Assembly (NCBI GenBank): GCA_963573305.1
Contig: OY754330.1
Coordinates: 17,952,596-18,016,595, forward strand
DNA from: Pyrrhosoma nymphula
Taxonomy: Eukaryota > Arthropoda > Insecta > Odonata > Coenagrionidae
Direction of reading: 5' to 3'
Length of the DNA stretch: 64,000 bases
Below are positions 22,030 to 33,161 of this stretch, one piece after another (position 1 is the first letter of the stretch; each line of letters starts with the position of its first letter). The position numbers and the translations under genes were made by a program. The notes beneath the pieces were generated by a model. The model was not told where the DNA came from, made no database searches, and saw only the letters and a program-made list of their open reading frames with translations.

Positions 22030-22530
22030 TTTTGTTTTTAACTTCAGTGCATCTTGACTCTTTAACATACGATAGCTCTTGTTAGTGCAACGTAAATTTT
22101 ACAAGTGTCGAGAGAAAGTGAAAATGAAAACACAGGTTAAGTTATTAAAAAACCGCAATTAATTGAATGCTTGACCCTGAGCCTTGTTGATCGCCAATAC
22201 TAACTCAAATTGTACTGAAAATTGGCGTCCTCGTAGCTAAAATAAAAGTTCTTATTCGTGTGTAGTATTAACAGCACACCGTGCATGTTTTCCGCCTAAC
22301 TCTAAAACCTCTGTCCATTCATGTAGTTGCAAAATATTTAAATACTAACGGTCCCTCTAAAATGGTAGTACATCAACAGTGCGCAAGAAATAGCGACAAG
22401 CATTTATGCTAATGCATCAATAGTCGTAGTTTCACTAACTTTAGGGTATAGTGTAATGCATGTTGGTGATTACTCACCCCTTCCCACGCACCCATTAGGT
22501 GGATTGTAAGGTATTTTGTAAATGTAGATG
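22030..22530 (+). mobile_element. Degenerate Helitron-like segment plus LINE tail A
   Basis: 22,030-22,260 is a decayed copy of the Helitron-helicase segment at 22,560-22,760 (shared words such as GCTTGACCCTGAGCCTTGTT and GTCCTCGTAGC). It is followed at 22,262-22,530 by LINE tail A (AATACTAACGGTCCCTC ... GGGTATAGTGTAAT ... GTAGATGTA). This gives a first Helitron-plus-tail unit directly upstream of a second one. Confidence 0.6.
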
Positions 22531-22925
22531 TATAAATATACATTATGTCTTTAACATTAGTGTATCTTGAATGCTTGACATGCCATGGCTCTTGATAGTG
22601 CAACGTAAATTTGACCGTGTGAAAACAATGGTGAAGTCATTTACCACACCAATTCATCGACTGCTTGACCCTGAGCCTTGTTCATCGCCATCGTAAACCC
22701 AAATTTCACTGGGATTTGGTGTCCTCGTAGCAAAAATGGAAGTATTGACTCGCGCGCAAAACCAATGGAATTCGTGGAATAGCAACGACTTGACCGATAC
22801 GAACACCAAACAAGATCTCCGCCAGAAGACAGGTACGCTTTGCCGAACGGATAGGTATGGGAATTCGTTTTTCCCCCGAACAATAAGGGACTTTAATAAA
22901 TGCTAGGCGTAATTTCATTAGGGCG
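22530..22925 (-). pseudogene. Helitron helicase C-terminal remnant
   Basis: The minus strand reads MKLRLAFIKVPYCSGEKRIP, later EILFGVRIGQVVAIPRIPLV, and in another frame LLRGHQIPVKFGFTMAMNKA followed by QGQAVDELV, then HGQIYVALSRAMACQ. These match the terminal motifs of Pif1-type helicase in Helitrons (GxxVFIPRIPL, RRxFPIRLAFAMTINKAQGQ, GQLYVALSRA). At least one frameshift and early stops are present, and Rep and helicase N-terminal parts are missing. Dead fragment. Confidence 0.85.
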
Positions 22926-23030
22926 TTTCCTTTTTATATATAACGGCTGGTGTCCTAACACCCCCCGCCACACGCCTATTGAGGCGGCTTGCGGGGTAGT
23001 ATGTGTATGTAGATGTACGCTTGAGCTGTT
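22926..23030 (+). mobile_element. LINE 3' end, tail B
   Basis: GGTGTCCTAACACCCCCCGC, CACACGCCTATTGAGGCGG and GTAGTATGTGTATGTAGATG form a GC-rich stem-loop followed by a GTAGATGTA tail. It adjoins the antisense Helitron remnant exactly as at 10690-10890. The same 3' end terminates the LINE at 11035-11610. Confidence 0.7.
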
Positions 23031-23040
23031 GAATTCGAAG

Positions 23041-23604
23041 TTAAGGTAGTTTGAGTGAAAAATCATTTCACCTAGAATTTGATGAATTTGGATTCATTTA
23101 AATATACACAACTCTCATCTTTCCAGTGGTATAAAAATATCAACCCCTTGCCGAACTACTATTCGAGCAATTTCCCTGTAAATATAAGCTGTTTTACATG
23201 GGATAGATTATGGCTGAGCGCTCCAGAGGGAGAATGTTGAAGAAATGAGGAATTTATAACACACAGATTTCGTCAAAAAACTAACGGTGTGTAGATTGCA
23301 TGTTTTCTCATCTTTTTAAAAAAAATAATTTATTTCTCACCACAGTAACTTTTACAGAATCGCCGAAAAACCTGCTGTTTTGAAGGGTTTTCAGCCGTTC
23401 GACGGGAATAAATGAGTCAAGTTAGAGACTTATGTAGCTTTATTTATTTAATTACTGAGATTTTTGGGCATATATAACTATATCTTAGCGCCATTAATAT
23501 TACAATATTTATTTCGTACTTCTTACAGACGCTGAAATCAAAGAATAAAATTTGAATATGGTATCCACCATGACTAGGGAACTATCTCGCTCAGACCACC
23601 TTAA
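23041..23604 (+). mobile_element. TTAA-flanked MITE, family A, copy 5
   Basis: 564 bp from TTAA (23041-23044) plus GGTAGTTTGAGTGAAAAATC to ATCTCGCTCAGACCACCTTAA (TTAA 23601-23604). Complete block order, non-coding. A frame at 23552-23866 runs across its edge and is chance. Confidence 0.93.
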
Positions 23605-23815
23605 GGAAAGTGCCTCGCATTGTATGCACAAGTACCTAGTGCTTTATGTACAAAGGGGTCTCTTATCAAAGGGTTTCTCTGTCAGCAGGGTGGGCAAAGC
23701 GACTTCTATCGACCTATTAGAGGTCGCGCGATACAGAACGGACTTAATAAGGTATCGGGAAAATAAAAAAAATAGACCCATTTCTGTTACCCATTGCACT
23801 ATATCACTTATCAAC

Positions 23816-24415
23816 ATCTACTTAATAACCTGCAAGCCACCAATATGTGTGTATGGCAGGGGGTGAGTCATAACCAACATGAATTACACTATACCCTAAA
23901 GTTAGGGTAATTACAACTATTGATGCATTAGCATAAATCGCTAATGCTTGTCACGAAGCGAAGCCTCACAAGCATGCACCACACTATTCATAATCTACCA
24001 ATGCTAGAGATACCTCTAGTATTTATGTATTACAATATACTATATTAGTACTACACCATAGATATCTTACCAATTTTAGAGGGACCGTTAGTATTTATGT
24101 ATTTTGCAACTACATACATGGGTAGAGATTCAAGCTGAATACATGCACGGCGTGCTGTTAATGCTAGGTAGTAGATAAAGATATCAGTACTATGGAGTAA
24201 ACTAACTAACTAGCTACTCTATTTATTAACAAACCGAGTTATGTCTCATTGGAAGCTATCATGATCTCTTATGGTTCTCGGGAAAATTGACATTTTAAAT
24301 CTCTCCGTCCTGCAGTCTAGTTCCTTAGTTTTATTCTCATTATCTGATCTACCGTAGTATGTCGGATTTCGTCAAATATTATTAATATCGTCAAAGAATA
24401 AATCTGTTTCTATTT
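23816..24415 (-). mobile_element. LINE 3' region, tail A, long copy
   Basis: Inverse orientation of tail A (complement of GTAGATG tail, stem-loop, ATTACACTATACCCTAAAGT, GATGCATTAGCATAAATCGC) extending about 600 bp to 24,415. The far part (from about 24,100) matches 27,640-27,935 with words such as CATTTTAAATCT and TGTCGGATTTCGT. A 5'-truncated, non-coding 3' UTR copy. Confidence 0.75.
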
Positions 24416-27397
24416 TTTTTTAAACATATAAAATTAATTCTAAATTTTAATCGTCGGTCTGATAGCGATTCCCATTTTAGTTTCTGCACAAGGTGGACAT
24501 TGAGGCATGCCAATGCAAACGTAGGCATAGATATGCAAAAGCTCTGGAGCGGAAACCCACAAACATGTTAGACACACGCATTGCACGTCGACCATTGCGC
24601 AACTTGCTCGTTCTCTAACTGAGGTGCAAACATTCCTCTGCTAATTTGTTCGTACGCAGTGGCACTTAAATAAAAAAATACAATGATTTCATGTAGAATT
24701 TTTAAATTAAATCGTATACGCGAGAATTAAAATTGTAACGCTACCACATAAAAACGGACGCATATACGTAGACGAAAGTAAGAAAAAGATACATCTTTAA
24801 AAAAAAATAATCTGAGCACCTAAGAAAAAAATGTATATTATATGCTCTAACAGGTCTCTGTTTGAACTTCTTTCCTCATGGTGCATGTCTCGATTTTGAA
24901 CGAAAGTTAGTAGTATAACATTATTTTGTATAATACAATAGAAAAGCAGGAACAATCCTTAACATCCTGAAACAGGATATTATGTACGAATGTTCACAAT
25001 GGTAAATATTGCCTGATTTAAGATAAGGAAGCAACAAATTCAAACCACTTACATGATAAATAAAAGCTTTAAATTTTCTCGACGTAAACAACGGGGGATA
25101 GATTTATTGGATCCCTGTACATAAACAGCATTGATATTATAATTTGAGCTTTAAAATAGTGCGAATAAAGTTATTGATTGTGCTGTGGTAGCATACAAAC
25201 TTTGCAGTATAGCCACACCTTGAAGCTGTTGAAGCCGTTGGCTGAGATGGATCCGTGAAGCTATTCTCACCCTTGGGAATGCACGTCAATTTTGAGAGCA
25301 TCAAAGGATATACCATACCCGTATCGATTTCAAAAATAAAATTAACCATTTATGATAATGTATATTGAATATTTTTTAAAGTTATTAAAAATAGGTAAAC
25401 ATGTTTAGGTTTCGTGAGAATGTCATTACACGATTAATTTTCAGTAGTAATAGGTTTGTTTGGTAAGACTTTTAATGTAAATATACAATAGATATCTCTT
25501 TGAAAATAAAAAAATATTCATTTGATAGACAAATGATAGTTATTTACTAAGAAAAATTAACTAATTCGAACCAATGAGACTTGAGCTATGGCCGTTGCAG
25601 TTTCAAGATTGCAAAAGCGAGGAATATAATTATTTTGTAGGTTTTTCTAACTGTTAGATTCTATGAAAACATTTCGACAGGAGGTATGCATTCATGATTT
25701 AATAAAATAATTAGTACCTAATTTTCTATAAATTTTAAAAATTACTGACACCAGGTATTTTAATTAATAATGAACGCTAACATAATGTACTTCTACGAAG
25801 TGAAGCCTACCATTGTCAATAATATTACGACAGGATCTCTGCACTACTGAAGCTCGGTCCCCTGATATTCGAACGAATGCTCTTTTTTTAAATCAACTTA
25901 TTGCCAATAATGATGAAAAAGTGTAGAGTGATGGCTTAACGGACGAACGGATGGACACTTCAATGGCACTTTATATGAGTGCACTAGTACAAAATATATT
26001 CTGAAAATGGTGCCTCTATTTTTTTTTTAATCCAGCAGTTCCTGAATAAATGTCAGTACGTAACTTCTAACTCCCAGGTACTCTTTGCATTTGGGCAAAA
26101 AGAAAAAAAATACTAATGAGACATCATAGTCGAATGTTCCCTCATTCATCGATATTCGGAAATAGAACAAAGTTGGCGCTGATATGATAGTTAAATTAAC
26201 AGGAATAGTTTTTGAGGCATGAAGACCCAAATATCAGTATACATAATTTTAAAAATGAGAGTAGTTGACCAACATTTTTGTCATGGGACCCACCAAGGCC
26301 GTCCCCTTGCTGGGTGTCCACAGCACGACCCCTAATCAGGGAATCGGTCCACTTTTCTGAAACCACGCACTTGACAACGTCATCATTTGGCGTTTAGTTC
26401 GCGCGAACAGTCTGGGGAACTCGCATCAACTCTCTGCAGTGACAGCTGAACGCATTCTTTCCTCTTCCATGACGTAGCATTCCACCTTATCCCGCCAGAT
26501 CGCACTCCAAAATGTGCCGGCCCAAATGTCGGAGGGTCGAGACGATCTAAACCAGAACACTCGCGAAAAAATAAAACGAAAGCGAAAAAAAATCATTGGC
26601 TGGATTCGAAGCGACCATAAAACATACATCCACTCCCCTCTTGAATATACCCAACCTCACCCTTCCCCACCCCACCACTCTTTCTCTGGACCAGCCAATT
26701 CACGCTCGGCGTTTGTTTTATTTCGAATAATTATTTTTTGTTTTGATTAAATATTACGGTGCGGAGGGATTGTTTGAAGGGGGATGGGAAAGTGTGGAGT
26801 GCGAGTCGTTTTTATTTTCTTAGTCAACCCCCTTTCTCCACCCACCCTCCCCTTTTCAATTCCCTGTCGCGGGGGGCATTTTAATTGCCGGAGTAATTCA
26901 TACGGCTTCCCCACAGCCGCGGTTCACTCGGAAGCCACGTCATTTATCAGATGACACACAAACACACCCCCTTCCCTGCTTCCTCAACCCTTCCCCGCCC
27001 CCTTGGCAACGAGGAATGGCGCTCCACAGCTCATCCAGCATCCCATCCCTAACCCAGGGATTCAATTGTTACGCTGCAGGGCCGGCTGCATCTCTCTCTC
27101 TCTCTCTAGGCCTGTTTGATGCAGGCTCCCAAGGTGGTGTCCAATGGATGGGCGGGTGATTCAATCAGGGTTTACAGGGGCGAGGGCGCAATTAGAAAAG
27201 GGAGAAGCAGGAGGGGTAAGGGAGCAATCCAAAGAAAGACCTTCGAAATCGAGCATCTCCGTTCATAATTTCACGGAACTACAGCGAAAAAGAACCACCT
27301 TACATTAATTTGACGTGTGAAAGGCCACAGTAATAAAAACCAAGTTGGAGGTAAAATATCAACGTTTTACCGATACATAAGATTAGTAAATTCTTCA
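24416..27397. other. Long stretch without recognised features
   Basis: Nothing defensible in about 3 kb. 26,280-27,260 is more GC-rich with a TCTCTC microsatellite (27,090-27,107) and no repeat match within the window, so it may be unique host DNA. Reading frames at 26,426-26,750 on both strands overlap each other and have no motif. Confidence 0.4.
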
Positions 27398-27935
27398 GCT
27401 ACATCTACAAAATACCCTGCAAGCCACCTCAAGGGTGTGTGATAGGGGGGAGTACTCACCAACATGCATTACACTATACCATTTTAAATTTATTGTAATT
27501 ACGACTATTGATTCATTAGCATACATCGCCTATACTTTTCATGAGGTGAAGCATCAAAAGCATTCACTACACTCTAGGTATGCTACCAATGTTAGAGGGA
27601 TCGTTAGTATTTATGTATTTTGCAACTATATAAATAGACAGAGATTCAACATTCATGCTGAAAACATGTACGGCAACTGATAGTTTAAGGTAGCAGATAA
27701 ACATACAATTATTAGGTAGTAAATCTACTAACTACCTACACTACCTATTGACAAACCAAGTTAAATGTCTATTTGGCAGCTGACATGGTCTCTTATCGCT
27801 TGCGGGAAAAATGGCATTTTAAATCTGTCCGTTCTGAAATCTAGTTCCCTAATTTTATTCTCATGATCTGATCTGCCATGGTGTGTCGGATTTCGTTAAA
27901 TAATATAAACGTCGTCAGAAAATAAATCAGTTTGG
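27398..27935 (-). mobile_element. LINE 3' region, tail A, long copy
   Basis: Parallel to 23816-24415 over nearly its whole length: CTACAAAATACCCTGCAAGC stem-loop, ATTACACTATACC, TAGAGGGATCGTTAGTATTT, then the upstream 3' UTR part to about 27,935. Same orientation as the 23.8-kb copy, 3.6 kb away. Differences are scattered substitutions and small indels. Confidence 0.75.
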
Positions 27936-27971
27936 AATTTACATAATAGATTGTCCCAATTTTAATCGACT

Positions 27972-28082
27972 GGTTTCCAACCGGGTCAGGAGTTCAGGTA
28001 CCGACGAGTCAATATAACTAACTCTGCCATCGTCGTCAAGGTGATTGATAGAATCGCTATCCTGACCCGATTAGGAACCCGT
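27972..28082. repeat. Short inverted repeat around GGGTCAGGA
   Basis: TTTCCAACCGGGTCAGGA near 27,975 pairs imperfectly with TCCTGACCCGATTAGGAA near 28,058. Arms are about 20 bp with a loop of about 70 bp. No element assignment. Confidence 0.5.
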
Positions 28083-29733
28083 AAAGAATTTACTCATAAG
28101 GTACGCCGGGAAAACACCAGATCCTTCATATGCATTAGATATTTGCGCGCAACCTGACTTTATAATATATACCTGTTGTGTGAATAGTGAAATTACAATT
28201 ATTCTGCCATTGAAAAATCATTGATTTAGAAAGTATTTTCACGAAAAGAGATATTGACTTGGTTGCAATAGAATGAATTAAATAAATAACGTCATTCCAC
28301 TTTTACTGATTAATTATAACACCAACAGTTTCTCCTGATCACTCTACATTTAATGGGAGTCATTATATTCATTTATAACTAATTATTACTAGTGAAATTA
28401 GTATAAAAACCAACAAAAGTTATATATACATCAAAGTATCTTAATCTCAACTTCAGCTTAAAGAATCCTACTTGCTGAAATATTGGGTACCGCATTTTGG
28501 GCACAGCTTATTACGCGAGCTTACGTGTCACTGTGTTTAATCACGTGATAGGGTTAGTAACTAGTGAGCAGGGTCACCGGCCGAAAATATCAACTGGCCA
28601 TAAGACAATCAATCCATTGCCTGATTTGCGCGGAAGAAGATGTAGTTTTGAATTTGGATTAGAATTTGCGAATGAGTAGCATTCGGCGTATTTTCTGCGC
28701 TAAGTCTTGCAAATTTTCAGCATTTTTAACTTCAATATGCCCTATTTTAATTACGACATCGGGTATATTTTATATATATTCATTTACCATTTGTTTTTGG
28801 GAGTCAACCATATTTTGCTGAACTAATGAGGAAGATTCAAAACGTACGATAAGGATAAGGATTACCTGATTTCTACCCGACTCTTATGCGATAACATTCT
28901 ATACTTGTCCATAATGTGATTCCAACAAAATACATGTTGAGTTTTGATATGATAGAAATTGAGAACGAAAAACTATTGGAAATCAAGATAAGAAGTCGAA
29001 AATAAGAAACGAAAATTTAAAGAAACGAGATTTGCGTTGAGGCAATTTCGAATGAAAAAGAAGACAACTTCATGAATTTTCCAAACCTATGCTTACTTCA
29101 CGACATTTTTTTTCGAGCGTAAACATCCACAGATTCCTATCCCTAATGGTTTGGGGTACCCTAAAAATCAACTAGGGAATGTGAATAATGCAAAACAAAA
29201 CGGTAACCACAGTTACATTAAACTGAGATCCAAGTATGAACAGGCAAATGATTTTTTACTGTAAATTTCAAGCATTCGTTTGTTAACTCCATTGCAGGTA
29301 ACGTCGCTAAATGTATACAGATTTGAATTAATGAGAGACCAAGAGAGCTAGCTATCAGACCCCGCCGTTGTAACATGGATTTAAACATCAGCGTGCAACA
29401 CATTTTATGAGCTTTTTGCAACAATTAGTTCACCCATCTAAATGGAAGTGCAAGCCACTTCCATACCCTTCATACCTCAGATACAATTGAGCAAAATGTT
29501 TTTTTCAAGACACTTGCATTATCAGGTTATAGCACCTCAGAACTAAAGAAGAGAAGCTCAAGTCAAAACTTCAGGGCATTCGCCCAGTGCCAATCATGAT
29601 GTTAATTAGTCCAGGCCAAGTTTTTCAGTAGTTCTCTCCACACAAGGCTAAGTATTTCACCCCCGGAGCTTAAGGAAAATATGCAATTCCATAGGTGGAA
29701 AATTCAAATGGTATTTATTCTTGACCTCTTTTT
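28083..29733. other. No feature recognised
   Basis: AT-rich with short frames (28497-28679 +, 29218-29424 -) lacking motifs. Confidence 0.4.
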
Positions 29734-29909
29734 ATATAGGGTGCAAATGTCAGAATATATATATATAAGTATATGTTTATACATATATATAGTTTCTTAG
29801 GAAAAGATGCGCGTAGCACAATATAATAATACACCAGTGTCACTAGCTGTGACGCACTAAATAAAATAAAACACTAAGAAAGAACACTCACACGAGAAAA
29901 GTTTTTTCC

Positions 29910-29946
29910 GGAGCTTTCGAAGCCAAAGGCTTCTTTATCAACGAGG
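29910..29946 (-). ncRNA. Decayed hammerhead-like hairpin in Penelope-like element
   Basis: Minus strand: TTGATAA, AGAAGCC/GGCTTC hairpin, GAAA, GCTC. It sits downstream of the RT/endonuclease frame, where Penelope-like elements carry hammerhead motifs. The CTGATGA box is mutated to TTGATAA and no GTC follows, so it is probably inactive. Confidence 0.4.
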
Positions 29947-30028
29947 AGATGTCGACTGACTGGGTCAGAATGCCGCAGGAACAAGGGAACGGGAACGGGA
30001 GGGGGAGAAGGGGTGATGGGGGAGGGGG

Positions 30029-31146
30029 TTAGCAGGATACATTAAGTCCAGGGGCGCTGCAAGCATTTAGGCGCCAAATGCACGCTAATTCAAGCGTGTG
30101 GAGGTTGAGGGCGGAGTCTGAGGGGGGGGAGGGAAGCAATAATGGACACCTTGAAACAAGAATTGAAGACCGCGTCGTGGGACAAAGAATGCGTGGCCAC
30201 TGGGAGGGAAGCATGGGGGGATGACGGGCAGCAGGAGGCACGATGATTATTCATTCTGAGGTTAAGGGGGGTGGTACATTGGCCTACATAGAAAGCTGGG
30301 CAGAAGTTGCACTGTAAAAGGTAAATTATGTTGGTGGACGTACAGGTGGTGGAGGGAAATATCGGGAGGGATTTAAGTTTGGGGAGAAAAGAGGCTGGGG
30401 GTGGAGAAAAAATCATGCAGGTCTTACATCTGGGACGATTGCAAGGCGAAGGTGGAGTGGCGGTGACTCGCGGGGATTTTTGAAGTGGGCGGGTGGCTTT
30501 AAAAATGGTGCTAAAATTTGGTGGCCTTTTGTATGTGATCCGTGGAATATTAGGAAAAATCTGTGAGGTGGATTTGTGGTTAGAAATAATGGGGTACAGG
30601 TCCTTTAGGATATCCTGCAATGCATGAGCGCCTGGGAAGTAGGTAGTGAGAAGAGAAGGGGAGCAATGTTTTTCTGAGCGGGGTTTATTCGGAACATAAG
30701 GTTTTTTTCTGATTTTATTTCTTAAAAGTTTTTCGGGGTATCCGCGGTGAAGAAGAGAAGTGTGTAATTGCGAAAGGAACTTCTGAAGATCATCAGGGTT
30801 ATTGCAGATCCTGTGTCCTCGGACGGAAAGGGAATAAGGGATGGAGCGTTTGGTGTGAGGTGGGTGGCAGCTGTTGTAGTGGAGGTATTGCTGTTTGTTT
30901 GTGGCTTTGATATGAACAGAGGTTTTAAATTTGTTGTTGGAAAGGTGTATGTCAACGTCTAAAAAGGTGATGTTAGTGTTGGAGATGGAAGATGTGAAAG
31001 ATACAGAGGCAGATGAGTTGAGTGAAGAGACAAAGGCGTTTAGAGAGTTTAGGTCATGAGGCCAGAGAAGGAAGATATCGTCTATGTATCTAAGCCAAAG
31101 AAGAGGTTTTTGAGGGTAATTTTTTAGAAAGAAAGATATCCAGAAA
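30029..31146 (-). pseudogene. Penelope-like RT C-terminal half plus GIY-YIG endonuclease, one frameshift
   Basis: From about 31146 down to 30090 the minus strand is open for about 350 codons. The RT catalytic box RYIDDIF is at 31091-31071, preceded by FLKNYPQKPLLWL. It is followed by FLDVDIHLSNNKFKTSVHIK, the Penelope segment THKRSIPYS-like/VRGHRIC, LHRGYPEKL, ITYKRPPNF and PCNRPRCKTC. The GIY-YIG part starts NIIYLLQCNFCPAFYVGQ and has RMNNHR. A run of eight C (30122-30129) shifts the frame; the other frame then carries LELACIWRLNACSAPGLN, matching the E..WI..L....PxGLN end of the endonuclease, with a stop at about 30029. The RT N-terminal half is missing. The only visible lesions are the truncation and a homopolymer indel, so this copy is young or the indel is a sequencing error. 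Confidence 0.92.
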
Positions 31147-31405
31147 TAAAAAAAGTAGCAATAAAAGAACAGACATTACTTATCTAAGCAAAATTTATAA
31201 TAATTTTATAAATGACACATAAATTTTCAACAAAGAAATTTTGGATCCAAGCAACCAAATTAAATTGTAAATAAAAACAGCATCAAACCTTTTAAGGTAA
31301 CAATCTTTGTATCTATGTATTTTTATATTGACTGACTGTAAATTTACCATAATGTAATCAAAACAGAACTGTCAAACATTTAACATCATGTATAATTTGT
31401 TTATA

Positions 31406-31443
31406 GCCCTGAAGATGGATAAATAAACATCCGAAACGTCGGC
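31406..31443 (+). ncRNA. Minimal hammerhead-like motif in Penelope tail
   Basis: GCC (31406-31408), CTGAAGA (31409-31415), T, stem GGAT/ATCC, GAAAC (31433-31437), GTC (31438-31440), GGC (31441-31443). GCC/GGC gives stem I; AC/GT gives a two-pair stem III without loop; GTC is the cleavage triplet. This matches the minimal layout reported for Penelope-like elements, with one extra T after the first box. Related but mutated motifs occur at 33072-33115, 45757-45800 and 62606-62650. Confidence 0.55.
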
Positions 31444-31455
31444 AAAAGTTTAAAA

Positions 31456-31458
<3 letters not shown>

Positions 31459-31492
<34 letters not shown>
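31459..31492. repeat. (AT)n microsatellite
   Basis: An uninterrupted AT dinucleotide run of about 30 bp at the end of the Penelope tail. It may have replaced part of the original tail sequence, since the 33-kb copy has AATAAAAAATCATTTGACC at this place. Confidence 0.9.
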
Positions 31493-31494
<2 letters not shown>

Positions 31495-31526
31495 TGTCCT
31501 AAACTCATGACATTTGCACCATATAG

Positions 31527-31854
31527 ATGGAATAGTTTACATCGTGGTGAGCCTGGTGAAAAATAACTACGTGAATATATTGAAAATAGGTAACCAAAGT
31601 ATTTCCGTAAATATTTTACACTTATAACGAATGAAATTTTTTAAGAACTTAACTTCATGGATATGTTGGAATTTTTTAAAATAAGAGTTTCATAAAATTG
31701 TAATAATATCATTAACTGGTGACATTACCAATCATAGTTCCGCCCAAGGCAGAAAACTATTAGTGAGCACTCAATTCAAAGGGCCTTTCATTTTTTAAGG
31801 TACCCATTATAATGTAAAAGCAAAGGTTTTAATGCACGGCTAGTGAACTAAACT
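31527..31854. other. No feature recognised
   Basis: AT-rich spacer between the Penelope-like element and the piggyBac relic. Confidence 0.4.
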
Positions 31855-32454
31855 TTAACCCTCCGGTGGGCGTGTTTAAATTCACTCCCACGAGTGGGCG
31901 CGCCGTGGCAATGTTACCGCAAAAATAAATTGTATTCCTATATTTAAGGGCAAGATTATTTAATAATAAAAAAGGCTGATTAAGTTGTAACAGATACATC
32001 TTTTATTGTTCGACACTGAATGCACATTGTTAATCATCTAAGTTTTTATCTAGGTCCTGTTCATCTTCCCGTCTCACACATGTTGTCTCTTGACGACAAT
32101 GCCTCCTACATACATTATTTTTACAACACTGGCACAAAATTTTTGACCTGCAATTTTTATGCCACCTGCAAACATGGCACGTTACTGGTTTAGGTGCTTC
32201 AGGAACCGGTTCCTTGTTATTATATTTTCCTAAAATTTCTTTTATATCGTTAGTCAAACGTCAAACTCTCTTAGATTTCACACAGCTACTGAAGCGTCCG
32301 GTGGATAATTGATCTGGATATCGGAAATATTCCCTCCTATCATGAAAAACGAATTCCTGGAGACACAGGCATTAAATACAAACGGTACCAAATTGAGAGC
32401 TCAGAATCTAAAATATGCGGCAATTTGCCGCGGGCGCGCCCACCGAAGGGTTAA
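31855..32454 (-). mobile_element. piggyBac-like transposon, internally deleted
   Basis: TTAA lies at 31855-31858 and 32451-32454. The ends CCCTCCGGTGGGCG and CGCCCACCGAAGGG are inverted repeats, and GGGCGCGCC occurs near both ends. The interior (592 bp) keeps only the C-terminal cysteine-rich domain of the transposase on the minus strand (32030-32257). A full-length piggyBac would be over 2 kb, so the DDD catalytic core has been deleted. Such a relic could be moved in trans. Confidence 0.9.
32030..32257 (-). pseudogene. piggyBac transposase C-terminal cysteine-rich domain
   Basis: A 75-codon frame with the pattern CHVCRWHKNCRSKILCQCC and then VCRRHCRQETTC. It contains ten cysteines and three histidines, in the CxxC...CxxC...CxxHC arrangement of the piggyBac zinc-binding tail that contacts the transposon ends. 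The start Met is only the first in-frame ATG after the deletion. It stops close to the left terminal repeat, as expected for the end of the gene. Confidence 0.88.
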
Positions 32455-32688
32455 GGGAATGTTGATAAATTGCCTGTCTTTGAATTATTTAATATTCGAC
32501 AGAATATCTAATAAGTGATAGATACTAAATGTTTCATATAATACTCTACTAGATGATATCATAGTAGAAATTATACTAATAAGAATACGGTCATATGATA
32601 CTAAATGTTTCGCAATATCTTGAACGTACAGACAAAATCATGAAAAGTAAAATTCAAATGGTATTTTCTCTCGACCTCTTTATTTAAT

Positions 32689-33161
32689 GGTGTCAATTTC
32701 ATGGGCAAAGGTCAAATGATTTTTTATTTTTAAACTTTTGCCGACGTTTACAGAACCAAAATTATCAAAAAGAATATTCAAAGAAATATACCATTTATCC
32801 AGAAATTAAAAAAGTTGCAACAAAAGAACAGATATCACTTATCTAAGCAAAATTTATCATAATTTAATAAATTACACATAACTTTTCAACAAAGAAATAT
32901 ATCCAAGCAACCAAATTAAAATTGTAAATAAATAAAAACAACACCAAACTATAAAGGTAACAATCTTGAATGTCTATGTCTATGTATTTTTTATATTTAA
33001 TGTCTGTAAATTTACAATTATGTAACCAAAATAGAATTGTAAATCATTTAACATCATAAATAATTGTCTATAGGCCAGAAGATGGATGAATAAACATCCG
33101 AAACGTCGGAAAAAGTTTAAAAATAAAAAATCATTTGACCTATACTCATGAAATTTGCACC
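32689..33161 (+). mobile_element. Penelope-tail repeat with 61-bp inverted ends
   Basis: Inverted arms at 32689-32749 and 33101-33161 (GGTGTCAATTTCATGGGCAA ... TTCATGAGTATAGG-like) enclose about 350 bp matching the plus-strand tail of the Penelope-like element (CCAGAAAT...AAAAAAGT, ACTTATCTAAGCAAAATTTA, ATCCAAGCAACCAAATTAAA). The hammerhead-like box reads CAGAAGA at 33076-33082, so it is mutated. No RT is present. Probably a non-autonomous derivative. Confidence 0.75.

Larger units (their letters stand above)
29740..31520 (-). mobile_element. Penelope-like element (5'-truncated) with inverted termini
   Basis: GGTGCAAATGTCA at 29740 is mirrored by TGACATTTGCACC ending at 31520, and ATATAG flanks both sides (29734-29739, 31521-31526). 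The minus strand carries RT/GIY-YIG coding sequence (30029-31146). A non-coding tail with a hammerhead-like motif runs on the plus strand at 31147-31450. A decayed hammerhead-like hairpin follows the coding region at 29910-29946. The tail matches 32689-33161 and 45725-46012. Terminal repeats in mixed orientation and short variable duplications are known for Penelope-like elements. Exact borders are uncertain because AAATTCAAATGGTATT lies upstream here and also upstream of the 32.7-kb copy. Confidence 0.8.

Noticed and set aside
30722..30955. Separate 77-codon minus-strand gene
   Set aside because: It is an out-of-frame shadow of the Penelope-like RT reading frame.
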